Below are positions 36,541 through 45,781 of a DNA stretch of 64,000 bases, in pieces. Source of the stretch: Mucilaginibacter dorajii (GTDB taxonomy: Bacteria > Bacteroidota > Bacteroidia > Sphingobacteriales > Sphingobacteriaceae); NCBI RefSeq assembly GCF_024808255.1, contig NZ_JANTYS010000003.1, positions 124,001-188,000 of the forward strand. The letters run 5' to 3'. Both the position numbers and the translations under genes were made by a program. The notes beneath the pieces were generated by a model. That model was not told the origin of the DNA and did not search any database. It was given only the letters and a program-made list of their open reading frames with translations. Every line of letters begins with the position of its first letter. Within the stretch, counting starts at the first letter, position 1.

Positions 36541-37373
36541 GTAAGCAATATAAATATACGGCCCTGCTTACCATTGCCGGATCGGATAGCTGTGGGGGAG
36601 CAGGGATACAAGCCGATTTGAAAACATTTAGTGCCCTGGGCTGCTACGGAACTTCGGCAATTACCGCTATTACCGTGCAAAACACATTGGGGGTAAGCGG
36701 TATTCACAGTATACCGGCTGAAATTGTGAAGGGGCAGATTAAGGTTGTGATGGATGATATTAAACCAATGGCAATCAAAATCGGTATGGTTCATTCCGCA
36801 GAATTGGCCGTCGCAATTGCAGCAGTTTTAAAAGAATATCCACAAATACCGGTCATTTTTGATCCGGTAATGGTATCAACCAGTGGTCACCGTTTAATTG
36901 AAAAAGATACGATAGCTGCACTTCAAAAAGAATTATTCCCAAAGGCAAAGTTGATTACGCCCAATTTAAGCGAGGCAGAAATACTCGCGGCAATGAAAAT
37001 CAATAACGTTGCTGACATGAAAGAGGCAGCCCGCCGGATGATAACAGCCGGATGTAACGCGGTTTTGGTTAAAGGAGGCCACTTACAAGGGCCCGATCTG
37101 TTTGATGTGTACCTTGATAAGAATGGATTTGAAAAGACATTCCGGTCAACTGCCATTAGCACAAAAAATACACATGGTACCGGCTGTACACTATCTTCTG
37201 CTATTGCCGCCTTTGTTGGTTTAAATAATGATATCTATGTGGCCATTGAAAAGGCTAAAGCTTATGTGCATGAGGCCATCGTGGCCGGGCAGGATGTTAA
37301 AACCGGTGAAGGGCACGGACCATTAAACCATCTCTTTGATCCTCAAAAATTATTTAAACATGAAATGGAGTGA
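36537..37373 (+). CDS. thiD: HMP/HMP-phosphate kinase ThiD
   Basis: This 278-residue ribokinase-fold enzyme phosphorylates hydroxymethylpyrimidine twice to the pyrophosphate used by ThiE. Signatures are GSDSCGGAGIQADLKTFSAL at the N-terminus, DPVMVSTSGHRL, LVKGGHLQG and NTHGTGCTLSSAIA near residue 212. It overlaps thiF at the start and tenA at the end. Confidence 0.96.
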   Translation: MSKQYKYTALLTIAGSDSCGGAGIQADLKTFSALGCYGTSAITAITVQNTLGVSGIHSIPAEIVKGQIKVVMDDIKPMAIKIGMVHSAELAVAIAAVLKEYPQIPVIFDPVMVSTSGHRLIEKDTIAALQKELFPKAKLITPNLSEAEILAAMKINNVADMKEAARRMITAGCNAVLVKGGHLQGPDLFDVYLDKNGFEKTFRSTAISTKNTHGTGCTLSSAIAAFVGLNNDIYVAIEKAKAYVHEAIVAGQDVKTGEGHGPLNHLFDPQKLFKHEME

Positions 37374-38052
37374 AGTAGCCTGGCAAAGGGCCGAGCATGT
37401 TTTTCGGGCAATTATTACGATGCCTTTTATCCAGGAATTGATTTCGGGCACCCTGGATTCAGAAAAATTCAAGTTTTACATTGCGCAGGATTCCCTTTAC
37501 CTGGAGCATTTTGCACGGGCACTTGCAATAATAGCAGCCAGGTCAAATGAAACTGAGCAGGTACTTGATTTCATCCGGTTTGCCGAAGGCGCTATCGTGG
37601 TGGAGAATGCTTTGCACAATAATTATTTTAAAGAATTTGATATCACCAAAAACATTCCACAATCGCCATCTTGCCACCACTATACCAGTTATTTATTAAA
37701 AGAAGCAGCTTTAGCCCAGGTGGAAGTTGCAATGGCCTCGGTATTGCCTTGTTTCTGGATCTATAAAAAGGTTGGGGATTATATTTATCAGCACCAAAAC
37801 AAGAAAAATAATCCCTATCAAACCTGGATCGACACCTATGCAGGAAAAGAGTTTGACTTATTGGTAAATAAGGCAATCCGCATTTGTGATGAGGCTGCAA
37901 ATAGCTGCACGGCTGTACAGCAAGGTAAAATGACGGCCGCGTTCCTGAAATCGTGCCAATTGGAATGGCTGTTTTGGGATAGCGCATGGCGGTTAGAGCA
38001 ATGGCCTTTTCCTGCCAATATTTTAATTGATACCGGTGTTCACTACCGCTGA
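37360..38052 (+). CDS. tenA: Thiaminase II / aminopyrimidine aminohydrolase TenA
   Basis: The 230-residue all-helical enzyme salvages pyrimidine from degraded thiamin. The catalytic cysteine is in SVLPCFWIYKKVG near residue 130, and YIAQDSLYLEHFARALA is typical. The ATG at 37360 gives the standard N-terminus (MKWSEVAWQRAEHVF) and overlaps thiD by 14 bases. It is the last gene of the thiamin operon; no convincing terminator is seen in the next 100 bases. Confidence 0.94.
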   Translation: MKWSEVAWQRAEHVFRAIITMPFIQELISGTLDSEKFKFYIAQDSLYLEHFARALAIIAARSNETEQVLDFIRFAEGAIVVENALHNNYFKEFDITKNIPQSPSCHHYTSYLLKEAALAQVEVAMASVLPCFWIYKKVGDYIYQHQNKKNNPYQTWIDTYAGKEFDLLVNKAIRICDEAANSCTAVQQGKMTAAFLKSCQLEWLFWDSAWRLEQWPFPANILIDTGVHYR

Positions 38053-38436
38053 AATTTGAATAACATCCAGGTCGTTTTATAAAGCGAAGAGTGCCGATGG
38101 CTGGGCAAAACGTATCTAATTGGGTTAACATAACTTAACATATTTCAGATATTTATCTTATAAATAGTTAATAATCATGGTTTTATATTTTTGCATGGTT
38201 AACACTAAAATGGTGTATCGCGCAATTAGGCGCATTCAATATTTGTGCCTGTTGTTGCCTAATACAGATACCGGATAGACCTGGATCTTTTAACCGGCAT
38301 CAGGCGATAAAAACTAAGGTATCGCTTGATGCTTATATATTCCCACCGCATAAGCTTATTCCGTTAACTATTTAGATGCGTTTGCCCTGGTGCGGATTGG
38401 GCATATTTTTGATTTTGACAAATAAATTATATAATG
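38053..38436. other. Gap between thiamin operon and sulfur-regulated unit
   Basis: This 384-base gap holds no convincing gene. A 22-codon frame at about 38210 has no family features and does not end in cysteines, so it was not called. The promoter of the next unit begins at its end (operator F). Confidence 0.4.
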
Positions 38437-38453
38437 TCTATGTATTTAGTGGA
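38437..38453 (+). promoter_or_regulatory. Candidate sulfur-regulon operator F and promoter
   Basis: TCTAT-GTATTTA-GTGGA matches the 5-7-5 consensus; the right arm is degenerate. A perfect -7 box TATGTTTG follows at 38462-38469, 8 bases downstream, so transcription should begin about 38474. It is the promoter for the TlpA-like/SusC/SusD unit and is followed by a SAM-I riboswitch. Confidence 0.72.
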
Positions 38454-38495
38454 ATATATTGTATGTTTGCATCATCAAATAGTTCTTTAATTTTA

Positions 38496-38602
38496 ATTAT
38501 CAAGAAAGACTGAGGGAAAGGCCCTGTGATGTCTTAGCAACCTGTAAACTCTGGTTATAAAGGTGCTAATTCCTGTTTGCTGTTACCGGCAAAAAAGATA
38601 AT
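38496..38602 (+). ncRNA. SAM-I (S-box) riboswitch
   Basis: The hallmark GGTGCTAATTCC is exact (about 38562-38573), and AGCAACC follows P2. Helices: P1 ATTATC/GATAAT (38496-38501 with 38597-38602), P2 AAGAC/GTCTT with GGG/CCC, P3 AACC...GGTT, P4 TTTGC/GCAAA. High SAM should lower expression of the following TlpA-like, SusC and SusD genes. In Bacteroidota such switches usually control methionine or sulfur genes. Confidence 0.93.
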
Positions 38603-38724
38603 GTTCGCAAAATTATTGCACAGCTTATGGCTGGTCGTTATATCTTCTCCTTGTTTAATCTTTCTGTTAATTAAAATTCATGAACATTAATGCCTGTTAA
38701 AAGCGGGACTTAAAATTTACTGTT

Positions 38725-39288
38725 ATGAATATTAAACATTTACTTATTGCCTGCTTATTATTAATAACCGGAACAATCGCTTCGGCACAAACCGCATCGC
38801 CCGGGTCACCTGGTGACGACCGTGGGTATACCGTAAAGGTTGGCGACCAGGCTCCGTCAGATTTTGAGCTTCAACTTGCCGATGGTACTACAACTTCATT
38901 AAAAGCCCTGCGTGGCAAAGTAGTTATACTGCAATTTACCGCAAGTTGGTGCAGCGTATGCCGCCAGGAAATGCCTCATCTTGAAAAGGATGTTTGGCAA
39001 GCCTATAAAGATAAAGGCCTGGTATTAATTGGTGTCGACCGCGATGAGCCACTTGAAAAAGTAAAACATTTCCACCAGGAAATGAATATAAGCTATCCTT
39101 TGGCGCTTGACCCGGGGGCGGACATTTTTGGCCGTTTTGCCAACAAAAAAAGCGGCGTAACCCGCAATGTGGTTATCAATAAAGAGGGCAAAATAGTTTA
39201 CCTCACCCGCTTATATGATACCCAGGAATTTTCATCGATGCTAAAAGCGGTTGACGCCCTGGTTAACAATAAAACCGCATCTCTATAA
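38725..39288 (+). CDS. TlpA-like periplasmic thiol-disulfide oxidoreductase
   Basis: The 187-residue exported protein has a signal peptide (residues 1-22, cut near ASAQ). One thioredoxin domain follows with the redox motif CSVC at 76-79 in FTASWCSVCRQEMP. The AhpC/TSA-like element LIGVDRDEPLEKVKHF and the cis-Pro-type region near GVTRNVVINKEGK are visible. It is the first gene behind operator F and the SAM-I riboswitch and is followed by SusC/SusD. A thiol reductase encoded with an importer suggests that the imported substrate contains a disulfide or thiol, such as cystine or glutathione (inference). Confidence 0.92.
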   Translation: MNIKHLLIACLLLITGTIASAQTASPGSPGDDRGYTVKVGDQAPSDFELQLADGTTTSLKALRGKVVILQFTASWCSVCRQEMPHLEKDVWQAYKDKGLVLIGVDRDEPLEKVKHFHQEMNISYPLALDPGADIFGRFANKKSGVTRNVVINKEGKIVYLTRLYDTQEFSSMLKAVDALVNNKTASL

Positions 39289-39381
39289 ATTAATAATATC
39301 CTGCAATTATACCATTGGCATTCACTGCCGGCTAATATCAGGATGCAATTGCCAGGTTTTACGCCCTATATCTAAATTGTT

Positions 39382-39492
39382 ATGAAAACAACAAGTACAC
39401 CTTTACACAACATCTATCCTGCAAAACAAATTATGTTGCCTGTTTGCTCATCTGTTTATGCTTTTATGCAAAGCATGCGTTGTTGCTGTTAA
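39382..39492 (+). CDS. Poly-cysteine leader peptide L6 (ends SMRCCC)
   Basis: This 36-codon ORF starts MKTTSTPLHN and ends Met-Arg-Cys-Cys-Cys-stop; one more cysteine lies at residue 22. It lies between the TlpA-like gene and SusC, 192 bases before SusC. The interval 39493-39684 holds a TGGGC/GCCCA hairpin (39601-39617) like the one after leader L5 and no gene. So SusC/SusD can be tuned to cysteine separately from the TlpA-like gene. Confidence 0.72.
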   Translation: MKTTSTPLHNIYPAKQIMLPVCSSVYAFMQSMRCCC

Positions 39493-39684
39493 GCCAACGG
39501 CTACGGTTAATTGGTAAGGGTGCCTGCTGCAGCTTGCTGCCTATCGCTTAACTATCAATCCACAATCAATTCTTTACCGGTGCTCAAAAAATGCTTTAGC
39601 TGGGCTTGTCATGCCCAAAAATGCTATTGGCTATGCTTTATTGCGCCTGTATGGCTTTTAAAAACCATTCACCATTAAATTATT

Positions 39685-42600
39685 ATGTTTAAAAATTACA
39701 AATTATTACTGGCGCTCCTGCTGCCATTTTTTGTTACCCTAACGGTTGCAGCGCAATCCGTTAAAATAAGCGGGGTGGTAACCGCCAAAGCCGATGGCTT
39801 GCCGCTACCCGGCGTAAGTGTATCTGTAAAAGGTACTACCAGGGGTATCCAAACCAATACCGATGGCCGCTTTACTATTGATGCCAATGTTAATGAGGTA
39901 CTGAAAGTTACCTACCTTGGTTTTGTAAGCCAGGAAGTTACCGTAAACGCAAACTCAACCAATTTACAAATTGTATTGGTAGATGCCGCTAACTCCCTTA
40001 ACGAGGTAGTGATCACGGCCCTCAATATCTCAAAAGATAAAAAGTCACTGGGCTATTCTGTTCAGGGTTTAAAATCAAAGGAGATATCAGAAGCTAAAGA
40101 AACCAACCTGGTAAACGCGCTTGCGGGTAAAATTGCCGGTGTGCAGGTAACCAACAGCCAGGGCGATATGGGATCGTCCCGTATTATTATTCGTGGGGAA
40201 ACTTCAATAGCCGGTAACAACCAGCCTTTATTTGTGGTTGATGGAACTATAGTTGATAACTCCCAGTTTTTAGGCACTAACGGCTCACGGGATTTTGCTA
40301 ACGCGATAGCGGATCTTAATTCTGAAGATATTGAATCGGTAAGTGTGCTTAAAGGCCCAAATGCCGCGGCGCTTTACGGTTACCGTGCAGCTGCCGGTGT
40401 TATCCTCATTAAAACAAAAACAGGTAAAGGCACTAAAGGGCTTGGCATCAATGTAAACTCCAACACAAGTTTCTCAAACGTACAGGTGTTGCCAAAATAT
40501 CAGAACCAATACGGCCAGGGTTCAAACGGGAAGTTTAGCTATGTTGATGGCAAGGGTGGCGGCGTTAACGATGGTGTTGACGAAAGCTGGGGCCCGGCAT
40601 TGGATGGTTCGCTTATCCCGCAGTTTAATTCAAACGGTGTAGCTGTGCCATTTATAGCGCATCCGGATAATGTGAAAGACTTTTTTAAAACAGGCGTTAC
40701 TTTAAATAACGGTGTAGCATTATCAGGCAGTACAGATAAAGCCGATTATCGTTTATCATACAATAACCTGCATCAAACAGGTATTATCCCAAATACATCG
40801 CAAGGGCGTAATTCATTTTTACTGAACTCTACATTTAAGCTTAGTCCTAAATTAACCATTACTACTATTGCCAATTATATTAAGGATGATGCCGATAACC
40901 TGCCTGGCGCGGGCGGCAAAAGGGCTACCAGCACTATGCTGCAGTTCACCTGGTTTGGCCGGCAGGTTGATGTGAGCCAGTTAAAAAACTATAAGGATGC
41001 CAACGGCAATACCTTTAACTGGAACAATAGCTATTATAGCAACCCATACTGGTTAGCATATGAAAATACCGTTGGGCAACATAAAAACAGGATTATTGGT
41101 AGTGTTGAATTAAACTATAAGATTATTGAAGGTTTATCGGCTAATTTCCGCACCGGGACAGATTATTATAACGACCGTCGCAAAATCAAAGTAGCTTACG
41201 GTACAAACGGAACGCCTTTTGGCTCATACGAGGAGGATGCTTACAGCGTAAACGAAACCAATACCGAAGGCCGTTTGCAATACACCAAAAAGCTCAATAA
41301 TGATTTCTCTTTAGATGTTTTAGGCGGTGGTAACATCGGCACCATATTAAATGAGCAAAACGACCAGGTTGCACCTAAACTGGCAGTTGCAGGTTTGTAT
41401 ACTTTAAGCAACTCGCGCGATCCGCTGGTGTCATCAAACTACTATGGCAAGCTTAAAACTTACAGTTACTTTGCATCGGCGCAAATTGGTTTCCGCAATT
41501 ACGCGTTCATCAACTTAACTGGCCGTAATGACTGGTCATCAACCTTACCGGCTGCAAACCTGTCTTATTTTTACCCATCAGTTAACGGCAGTTTGGTGCT
41601 TTCAGAAGCCCTGGACATCAAGAGCGATGTGTTAACCTATGCCAAACTAAGAGGTGGCTGGTCAAAAGTGGGTAAGGCTACAACACCTTACCAATTAATC
41701 AATGCTTATACCTTTACCGCGCCATTCGGTGCCAGTCCGCAGCAAAGTTCGCCAAGTATTGATCTGAACAGCAAACTTAAACCAGAAACTACCACATCGG
41801 CCGAAGCCGGTTTTGAGTTAGGATTTTTCCAGGATAGGGTACACCTGGATGTGAGCGCTTACAACACCAATAGCGTAAACCAGATATTAACTGTAGATGT
41901 AAGCCCGGCGACAGGCTACGGCCAAAAAGTGATCAACGGCGGCCGTATCAATAATAAAGGTGTTGAGGTACAATTAGGTATTACGCCAATAAAATCAAAA
42001 GATTTTACCTGGGATGTTACTACCAACTATTCTTTAAACCGCAGCAAAGTAGCCAAACTTGATGACGAAGGCAGGCTGCAAAGCATCGTGTTGGGTAGCG
42101 ATCGTACTGTGCAGGTATTAGCTGCCCTTGGCCAGCCTTATGGTACTTTATATGGCAACGCTTATCAGCGTGATGCATCTGGTCAAATAATTGTTGCTGC
42201 CAATGGTACACCGGTTATCAATCCAACCAAACAATACCTGGGCAAATTTACACCTAACTGGTTGGGTAGTATCAATAATAGCTTTAGCTATAAAGGTATT
42301 AACCTGAGCTTTTTGGTTGATGCTCGTTTTGGTGGTTCAATTTATTCTAATACCAACCGCACAGGCACTTATACAGGTGTATTGGCCTCAACCCTGCCGG
42401 GGCGTGGCGCGGCTAATGGCGGCTTAAGCTATTATTACCCAGGCAACAATACTTCGGCTACCGCGGTACAGGTAAGCGGCAGCGCGCCTGCCGGTGTAAC
42501 CGTTTATAATGATGGGGTGATATTTAAAGGTGTAAAGGCCGATGGTACAGCTAATACCACCATATTGCCGGCACAATCTTATTATAAAGGCTTTACTAAT

Positions 42601-42867
42601 GTTGATGAGGCATTTGTTTATGATGCATCATATATTAAACTGCGCGAGGTTAAACTGGGCTATACTTTCCCTTCACACTGGGTAAAAGGTATTGGTTTGC
42701 AGGGTGCAACTGTTTCATTGGTTGGTCGTAACCTGTGGATCATCCATAAAAACGCACCTAACATCGATCCTGAAACTGCCTTTAACTCGGGCAATGGCCA
42801 AGGTTTAGAAGACCTTACCCTGCCAACTGTACGCAACATTGGCTTTAACATCAACCTTAAATTTTAA
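39685..42867 (+). CDS. SusC/RagA-family TonB-dependent transporter, sulfur-controlled
   Basis: The 1060-residue outer-membrane importer has a signal peptide (residues 1-22, cut near TVAAQ). A carboxypeptidase-D-like domain follows (KISGVVTAKADGLPLPGVSV; VTYLGFVSQEV), then NEVVITALNISKDKKSLGYS, which is the TonB-box region of the RagA-like subgroup. The plug has FVVDGTIVDNSQFLG and VLKGPNAAALYGYRAAAGVI; a long barrel ends in Phe. RagA-type systems often import peptides. With the thiol reductase upstream and sulfur/cysteine controls, an organosulfur compound or thiol peptide is the likely cargo (inference). The SusD gene overlaps its stop by one base. Confidence 0.95.
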   Translation: MFKNYKLLLALLLPFFVTLTVAAQSVKISGVVTAKADGLPLPGVSVSVKGTTRGIQTNTDGRFTIDANVNEVLKVTYLGFVSQEVTVNANSTNLQIVLVDAANSLNEVVITALNISKDKKSLGYSVQGLKSKEISEAKETNLVNALAGKIAGVQVTNSQGDMGSSRIIIRGETSIAGNNQPLFVVDGTIVDNSQFLGTNGSRDFANAIADLNSEDIESVSVLKGPNAAALYGYRAAAGVILIKTKTGKGTKGLGINVNSNTSFSNVQVLPKYQNQYGQGSNGKFSYVDGKGGGVNDGVDESWGPALDGSLIPQFNSNGVAVPFIAHPDNVKDFFKTGVTLNNGVALSGSTDKADYRLSYNNLHQTGIIPNTSQGRNSFLLNSTFKLSPKLTITTIANYIKDDADNLPGAGGKRATSTMLQFTWFGRQVDVSQLKNYKDANGNTFNWNNSYYSNPYWLAYENTVGQHKNRIIGSVELNYKIIEGLSANFRTGTDYYNDRRKIKVAYGTNGTPFGSYEEDAYSVNETNTEGRLQYTKKLNNDFSLDVLGGGNIGTILNEQNDQVAPKLAVAGLYTLSNSRDPLVSSNYYGKLKTYSYFASAQIGFRNYAFINLTGRNDWSSTLPAANLSYFYPSVNGSLVLSEALDIKSDVLTYAKLRGGWSKVGKATTPYQLINAYTFTAPFGASPQQSSPSIDLNSKLKPETTTSAEAGFELGFFQDRVHLDVSAYNTNSVNQILTVDVSPATGYGQKVINGGRINNKGVEVQLGITPIKSKDFTWDVTTNYSLNRSKVAKLDDEGRLQSIVLGSDRTVQVLAALGQPYGTLYGNAYQRDASGQIIVAANGTPVINPTKQYLGKFTPNWLGSINNSFSYKGINLSFLVDARFGGSIYSNTNRTGTYTGVLASTLPGRGAANGGLSYYYPGNNTSATAVQVSGSAPAGVTVYNDGVIFKGVKADGTANTTILPAQSYYKGFTNVDEAFVYDASYIKLREVKLGYTFPSHWVKGIGLQGATVSLVGRNLWIIHKNAPNIDPETAFNSGNGQGLEDLTLPTVRNIGFNINLKF

Positions 42868-44312
42868 TGATCATGAAACTTAAATATACAAGTATACTAT
42901 TATCGGGGGCGCTGTTATTCTCTGCGGCCTCGTGCAAAAAGGAGTTGGTAAAAATCAACCAAAACCCCAACAATTCGCAAATAGCACAGCCGGATTATTT
43001 GCTTACAGCTGCTACCAAAGCCACTGCCGATACTTATTGGGGTGTTGCCAACACCATGGAGTCGAGTTTATTGTTTGTACAGTACTGGGCAAAAATTCAG
43101 TACACAGATCCCGACAGGTATATTTTAACCAATAGCGCTTTCCAGGAATTGTGGACAGTGGGTTACTCAAAAAGCATTGTAAACTTTAACCAGATCATTA
43201 AACTGGGCGACGCGCAGGCTAATCCCAATTATAAAGGTGTAGCGCTGGTACTGCGTTCGTGGGTGTTTACGCTGTTAACAGACGCTTATGGCAACATTCC
43301 TTACAAGCAAGCGGTAAGTATTGATCAATACCTTACCCCGGCTTATGATAACCAGAGGGATGTTTATTTTGCCTTGTTAGATGATTTAAAGGCTGCACAG
43401 GCTGCACTTGACCCCGCAGGTAAAGCCATTGCCGGCGATGTGATTTATGGTAACAATATTGCACTTTGGAAAAAGTTTGCAAACTCTTTACGCCTGCGTA
43501 TCGCGTTGCGAATTGCCGATAGGGAACCTGCAAAAGCCAAACAGGTTTTAGCCGATATCCAGGCAGAGGGCGGTGCATACATCAGTTCGAACGCCGAAAT
43601 TGCTCAACTGGTTTACCTTGATTCGCCTAACCAGAACCCGGTTAGCAACTTGTTTGATACCCGCGATGATTATCGTGTTAGCAAAACCACGGTTGATAAA
43701 CTTACCGCTTTGAATGACCCTCGCTTGCCTGTTTATGTAAGTAAAACGCAGGATGCAACGCCGCAAGGTTATGTGGGCATACCAAACGGTTTGCTTGTTG
43801 GTGATGCCAGTAACCTTGGCTTTACCAAAACATCAAAACCAGGTGCGTACTTCAGGGCACCACACGCGCCTGCTGTAATCATTAGCTATGCCGAGGTATT
43901 GTTTGATAGGGCAGAGGCTGCCGCCCGCGGACTTACTACCGAAAACGCCGCCGATTTGTACAAGCAAGCCGTAACCGCGTCATTGAAGCAGTACAGCATT
44001 GCCGATGCAGATGTGGCTACTTACACCGCTTTACCTGCCGTGCAATATGACGCAGCCAATTACAAAAAATCAATTGGCGAGCAAAAATGGATAGCACTGT
44101 TTGGTCAGGGGTTGGAGGCATTTGCAGAATGGCGCAGGTTAGATTACCCGCAATTACAGCCTGCTGTAGCCGGTACGCTTAATGGTAAAATACCGGTAAG
44201 GTTCATTTACCCGGGTACCGAGCAATCTTTAAATGGCGCAAGCTATAAAGCGGCGGTAGCAAACCAGGGTGCCGACGTGTTGACAACCAAATTGTGGTTC
44301 GACGTTAATTAA
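42867..44312 (+). CDS. SusD-like_2 family lipoprotein, partner of the sulfur-controlled SusC
   Basis: The 481-residue lipoprotein has a type II signal peptide with lipobox FSAASC, cysteine near residue 24. The mature part has the SusD-like_2 pattern: INQNPNNSQIAQPDYLLTAA, KGVALVLRSWVFTLLTDAYG, NIPYKQAVSIDQYLTPAYDN and GQGLEAFAEWRRLDYPQL. SusD-like_2 proteins cap SusC barrels in systems that are often not for polysaccharides. The ATG overlaps the SusC stop, so the two are translated together. A very strong terminator follows. Confidence 0.93.
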   Translation: MIMKLKYTSILLSGALLFSAASCKKELVKINQNPNNSQIAQPDYLLTAATKATADTYWGVANTMESSLLFVQYWAKIQYTDPDRYILTNSAFQELWTVGYSKSIVNFNQIIKLGDAQANPNYKGVALVLRSWVFTLLTDAYGNIPYKQAVSIDQYLTPAYDNQRDVYFALLDDLKAAQAALDPAGKAIAGDVIYGNNIALWKKFANSLRLRIALRIADREPAKAKQVLADIQAEGGAYISSNAEIAQLVYLDSPNQNPVSNLFDTRDDYRVSKTTVDKLTALNDPRLPVYVSKTQDATPQGYVGIPNGLLVGDASNLGFTKTSKPGAYFRAPHAPAVIISYAEVLFDRAEAAARGLTTENAADLYKQAVTASLKQYSIADADVATYTALPAVQYDAANYKKSIGEQKWIALFGQGLEAFAEWRRLDYPQLQPAVAGTLNGKIPVRFIYPGTEQSLNGASYKAAVANQGADVLTTKLWFDVN

Positions 44313-44316
44313 TTGC

Positions 44317-44360
44317 AAAAAGGCCCTCATATTTCATTTGAAATATGAGGGCCTTTTTTT
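44317..44360 (+). terminator. Strong intrinsic terminator after SusD-like gene
   Basis: Arms of about 18-20 bases (AAAGGCCCTCATATTTCA and its complement) enclose a tight loop and end in a run of seven T. It lies 4 bases after the SusD stop and directly before a tRNA-Cys gene. Confidence 0.92.
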
Positions 44361-44362
44361 AA

Positions 44363-44435
44363 GGCGGAGTGGCCGAGTGGCTTAGGCGGGGGTCTGCAAA
44401 ACCCTTTACGGCGGTTCGAATCCGCCCTCACGCCT
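44363..44435 (+). tRNA. tRNA-Cys (anticodon GCA), with a bulged base in the acceptor stem
   Basis: The cloverleaf reads: acceptor GGCGGAG, D-arm GCC/GGC with GAGTGGCTTA loop, anticodon arm GGGGT-CTGCAAA-ACCCT (anticodon GCA, so Cys), T-arm GGCGG-TTCGAAT-CCGCC. The discriminator is T (U73), a cysteine identity base. The 3' acceptor strand is CTCACGCC, one base longer than the expected CTCCGCC, so an A is bulged. CCA is not encoded. It may still work, or be a degraded copy. It is the only tRNA in the window and sits 3 bases after the terminator of the sulfur-controlled SusC/SusD unit. Confidence 0.88.
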
Positions 44436-44723
44436 CGTAATTATTGTACAGAGTAGGGTTGCGGGTAAATTTTATCGATTTCCCCCAGCCCTTTTTTTCT
44501 TCTACATGGATGATGGGAATTGACCATCATCCCAAATATGTCGCGGGCTGTCGCCCGGCTTGGGGATTTCGCCACAAATTATCAATAAACGCCGGTAACA
44601 TATTTTATTCAACGCTGCTAAGGTAAATTGGCCAGGCCTCTCGGGGCAATCGCTTTTAAAGATTTTCGTAACAAAAGGTAGCTCCTATGGAGCAAAAAAG
44701 ATAAAATATTTTGTTCTACAAAT

Positions 44724-44830
44724 AGGTAGCCGCTATGCGGCATCGAATATTTAGTAGATGAAAAATTGCCGCATAGCGGCTACCTGTTTGTAGCAAATGA
44801 ACCAGACCAGATGCCGCATAGCGGCTACCT
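44724..44830. repeat. Three copies of a GCCGCATAGCGGCTACCT-type repeat
   Basis: Copies at 44724-44743 (one orientation), 44767-44785 and 44811-44830 (the other) carry the palindromic core CCGCATAGCGG or its complement CCGCTATGCGG. A short GCTCC/GGAGC hairpin lies just upstream (near 44679). This is a common repeat of Bacteroidota intergenic DNA. The rest of 44436-45217 holds no convincing gene. Confidence 0.75.
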
Positions 44831-45217
44831 ATTGTCCGCATGGAAAAATCTCACGTTGTGCTGAAATGTTTAAAAGCGATCTCTTTATAGGGCTTCCGTT
44901 TTTGCAGTTAATAATTCGTCATAGCTTATAATTTGATATTTAAGTGTTTAAAATACATTAAAAATACATGTGGCTTCCGGGTTAAGAAAGCATCATTTTA
45001 ATTGATAATTATATCTTGATAAAAGTATGGTTAATTATTTTTAGCTATGATTTTGTCAATAAGCCCTTGAAAAATGCTGACTTAGGTATCGATTTTAAAA
45101 CGAATAGGAGTTGAAAAAATTATTAAAATAATTGTTGTTTTGACAATAAAAATTTCTACATTGGCTTTTGATAAGCAAGTCAATCCGCTTTATTATAAAC
45201 CAGTTATAGTTCATTTC

Positions 45218-45745
45218 ATGAAAAATTTAGAGGACGCTCAAATTATTGAGCAGTTAAAAACGGGCAACCGGGAGGTGTTTGAAGTGCTTTTTAAAAAGTA
45301 TTACAAACTGCTTATCGTAACCGCGTTTTATGTTTTAAAAGATGAAATGGATGCCGAAGATGTTGTTCAGGGGTTTTTTATTGATCTTTGGGAGAGGCAA
45401 TTATATAACAACATTAATTCGGCTTTGAAAGCGTATCTAACTACTGCCATTCGTAACAGGTGTTTAAAAAAGATGGAAGCTGAAACAAGGGTGCAAAAAA
45501 AATTAGTTGATTATGGCTATACGCTAAGTGAAATAGAAGAAGATGTTGTTGCACCACAAATTTATCCCGAAAAATTATTAGCCGATCTTTCGGTACAGCG
45601 TATGCAGGCTTTTACACTGGTGCATTACCAAAATAAAAAATACAACGATGCGGCCATGGAAATGGGGATTAGTATTAACTCGTTAAAAACTCATTTAAAG
45701 CTGGCAGTACGCGCTTTAAAAGAAGGGTTAAAAAGTGTTAAATAG
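45218..45745 (+). CDS. ECF RNA polymerase sigma factor (RpoE-like)
   Basis: The 175-residue sigma factor uses the ATG at 45218 (MKNLEDAQIIEQLKTG), the normal start of this family; the TTG-started longer frame is rejected. Region 2 is in FEVLFKKYYKLLIVTAFYVL and DEMDAEDVVQGFFIDLWER. Region 4 is in YNDAAMEMGISINSLKTHL. It should direct transcription of the FecR/SusC/SusD genes that follow, when released by the anti-sigma protein encoded 36 bases downstream. Confidence 0.93.
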   Translation: MKNLEDAQIIEQLKTGNREVFEVLFKKYYKLLIVTAFYVLKDEMDAEDVVQGFFIDLWERQLYNNINSALKAYLTTAIRNRCLKKMEAETRVQKKLVDYGYTLSEIEEDVVAPQIYPEKLLADLSVQRMQAFTLVHYQNKKYNDAAMEMGISINSLKTHLKLAVRALKEGLKSVK

Positions 45746-45781
45746 TTCACCCGTTTTATATATAAGAAGGTCTTACAAATA

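Noticed and set aside
38210..38278. Short ORF with a Cys and Leu run before operator F
   Set aside because: It has one Cys only, lies upstream of the promoter, and has no family features.
44444..44626. 60-codon ORF after the tRNA-Cys
   Set aside because: No family features, atypical composition, and it lies in a repeat-rich gap.
44724..44830. Possible CRISPR-like array of three repeats
   Set aside because: Copies are in mixed orientation with unequal spacing, no cas genes, and a palindromic core typical of Bacteroidota intergenic repeats.
45140..45217. TTG-started extension of the ECF sigma factor
   Set aside because: The family starts at the ATG at 45218, and the extra residues match nothing in sigma factors.
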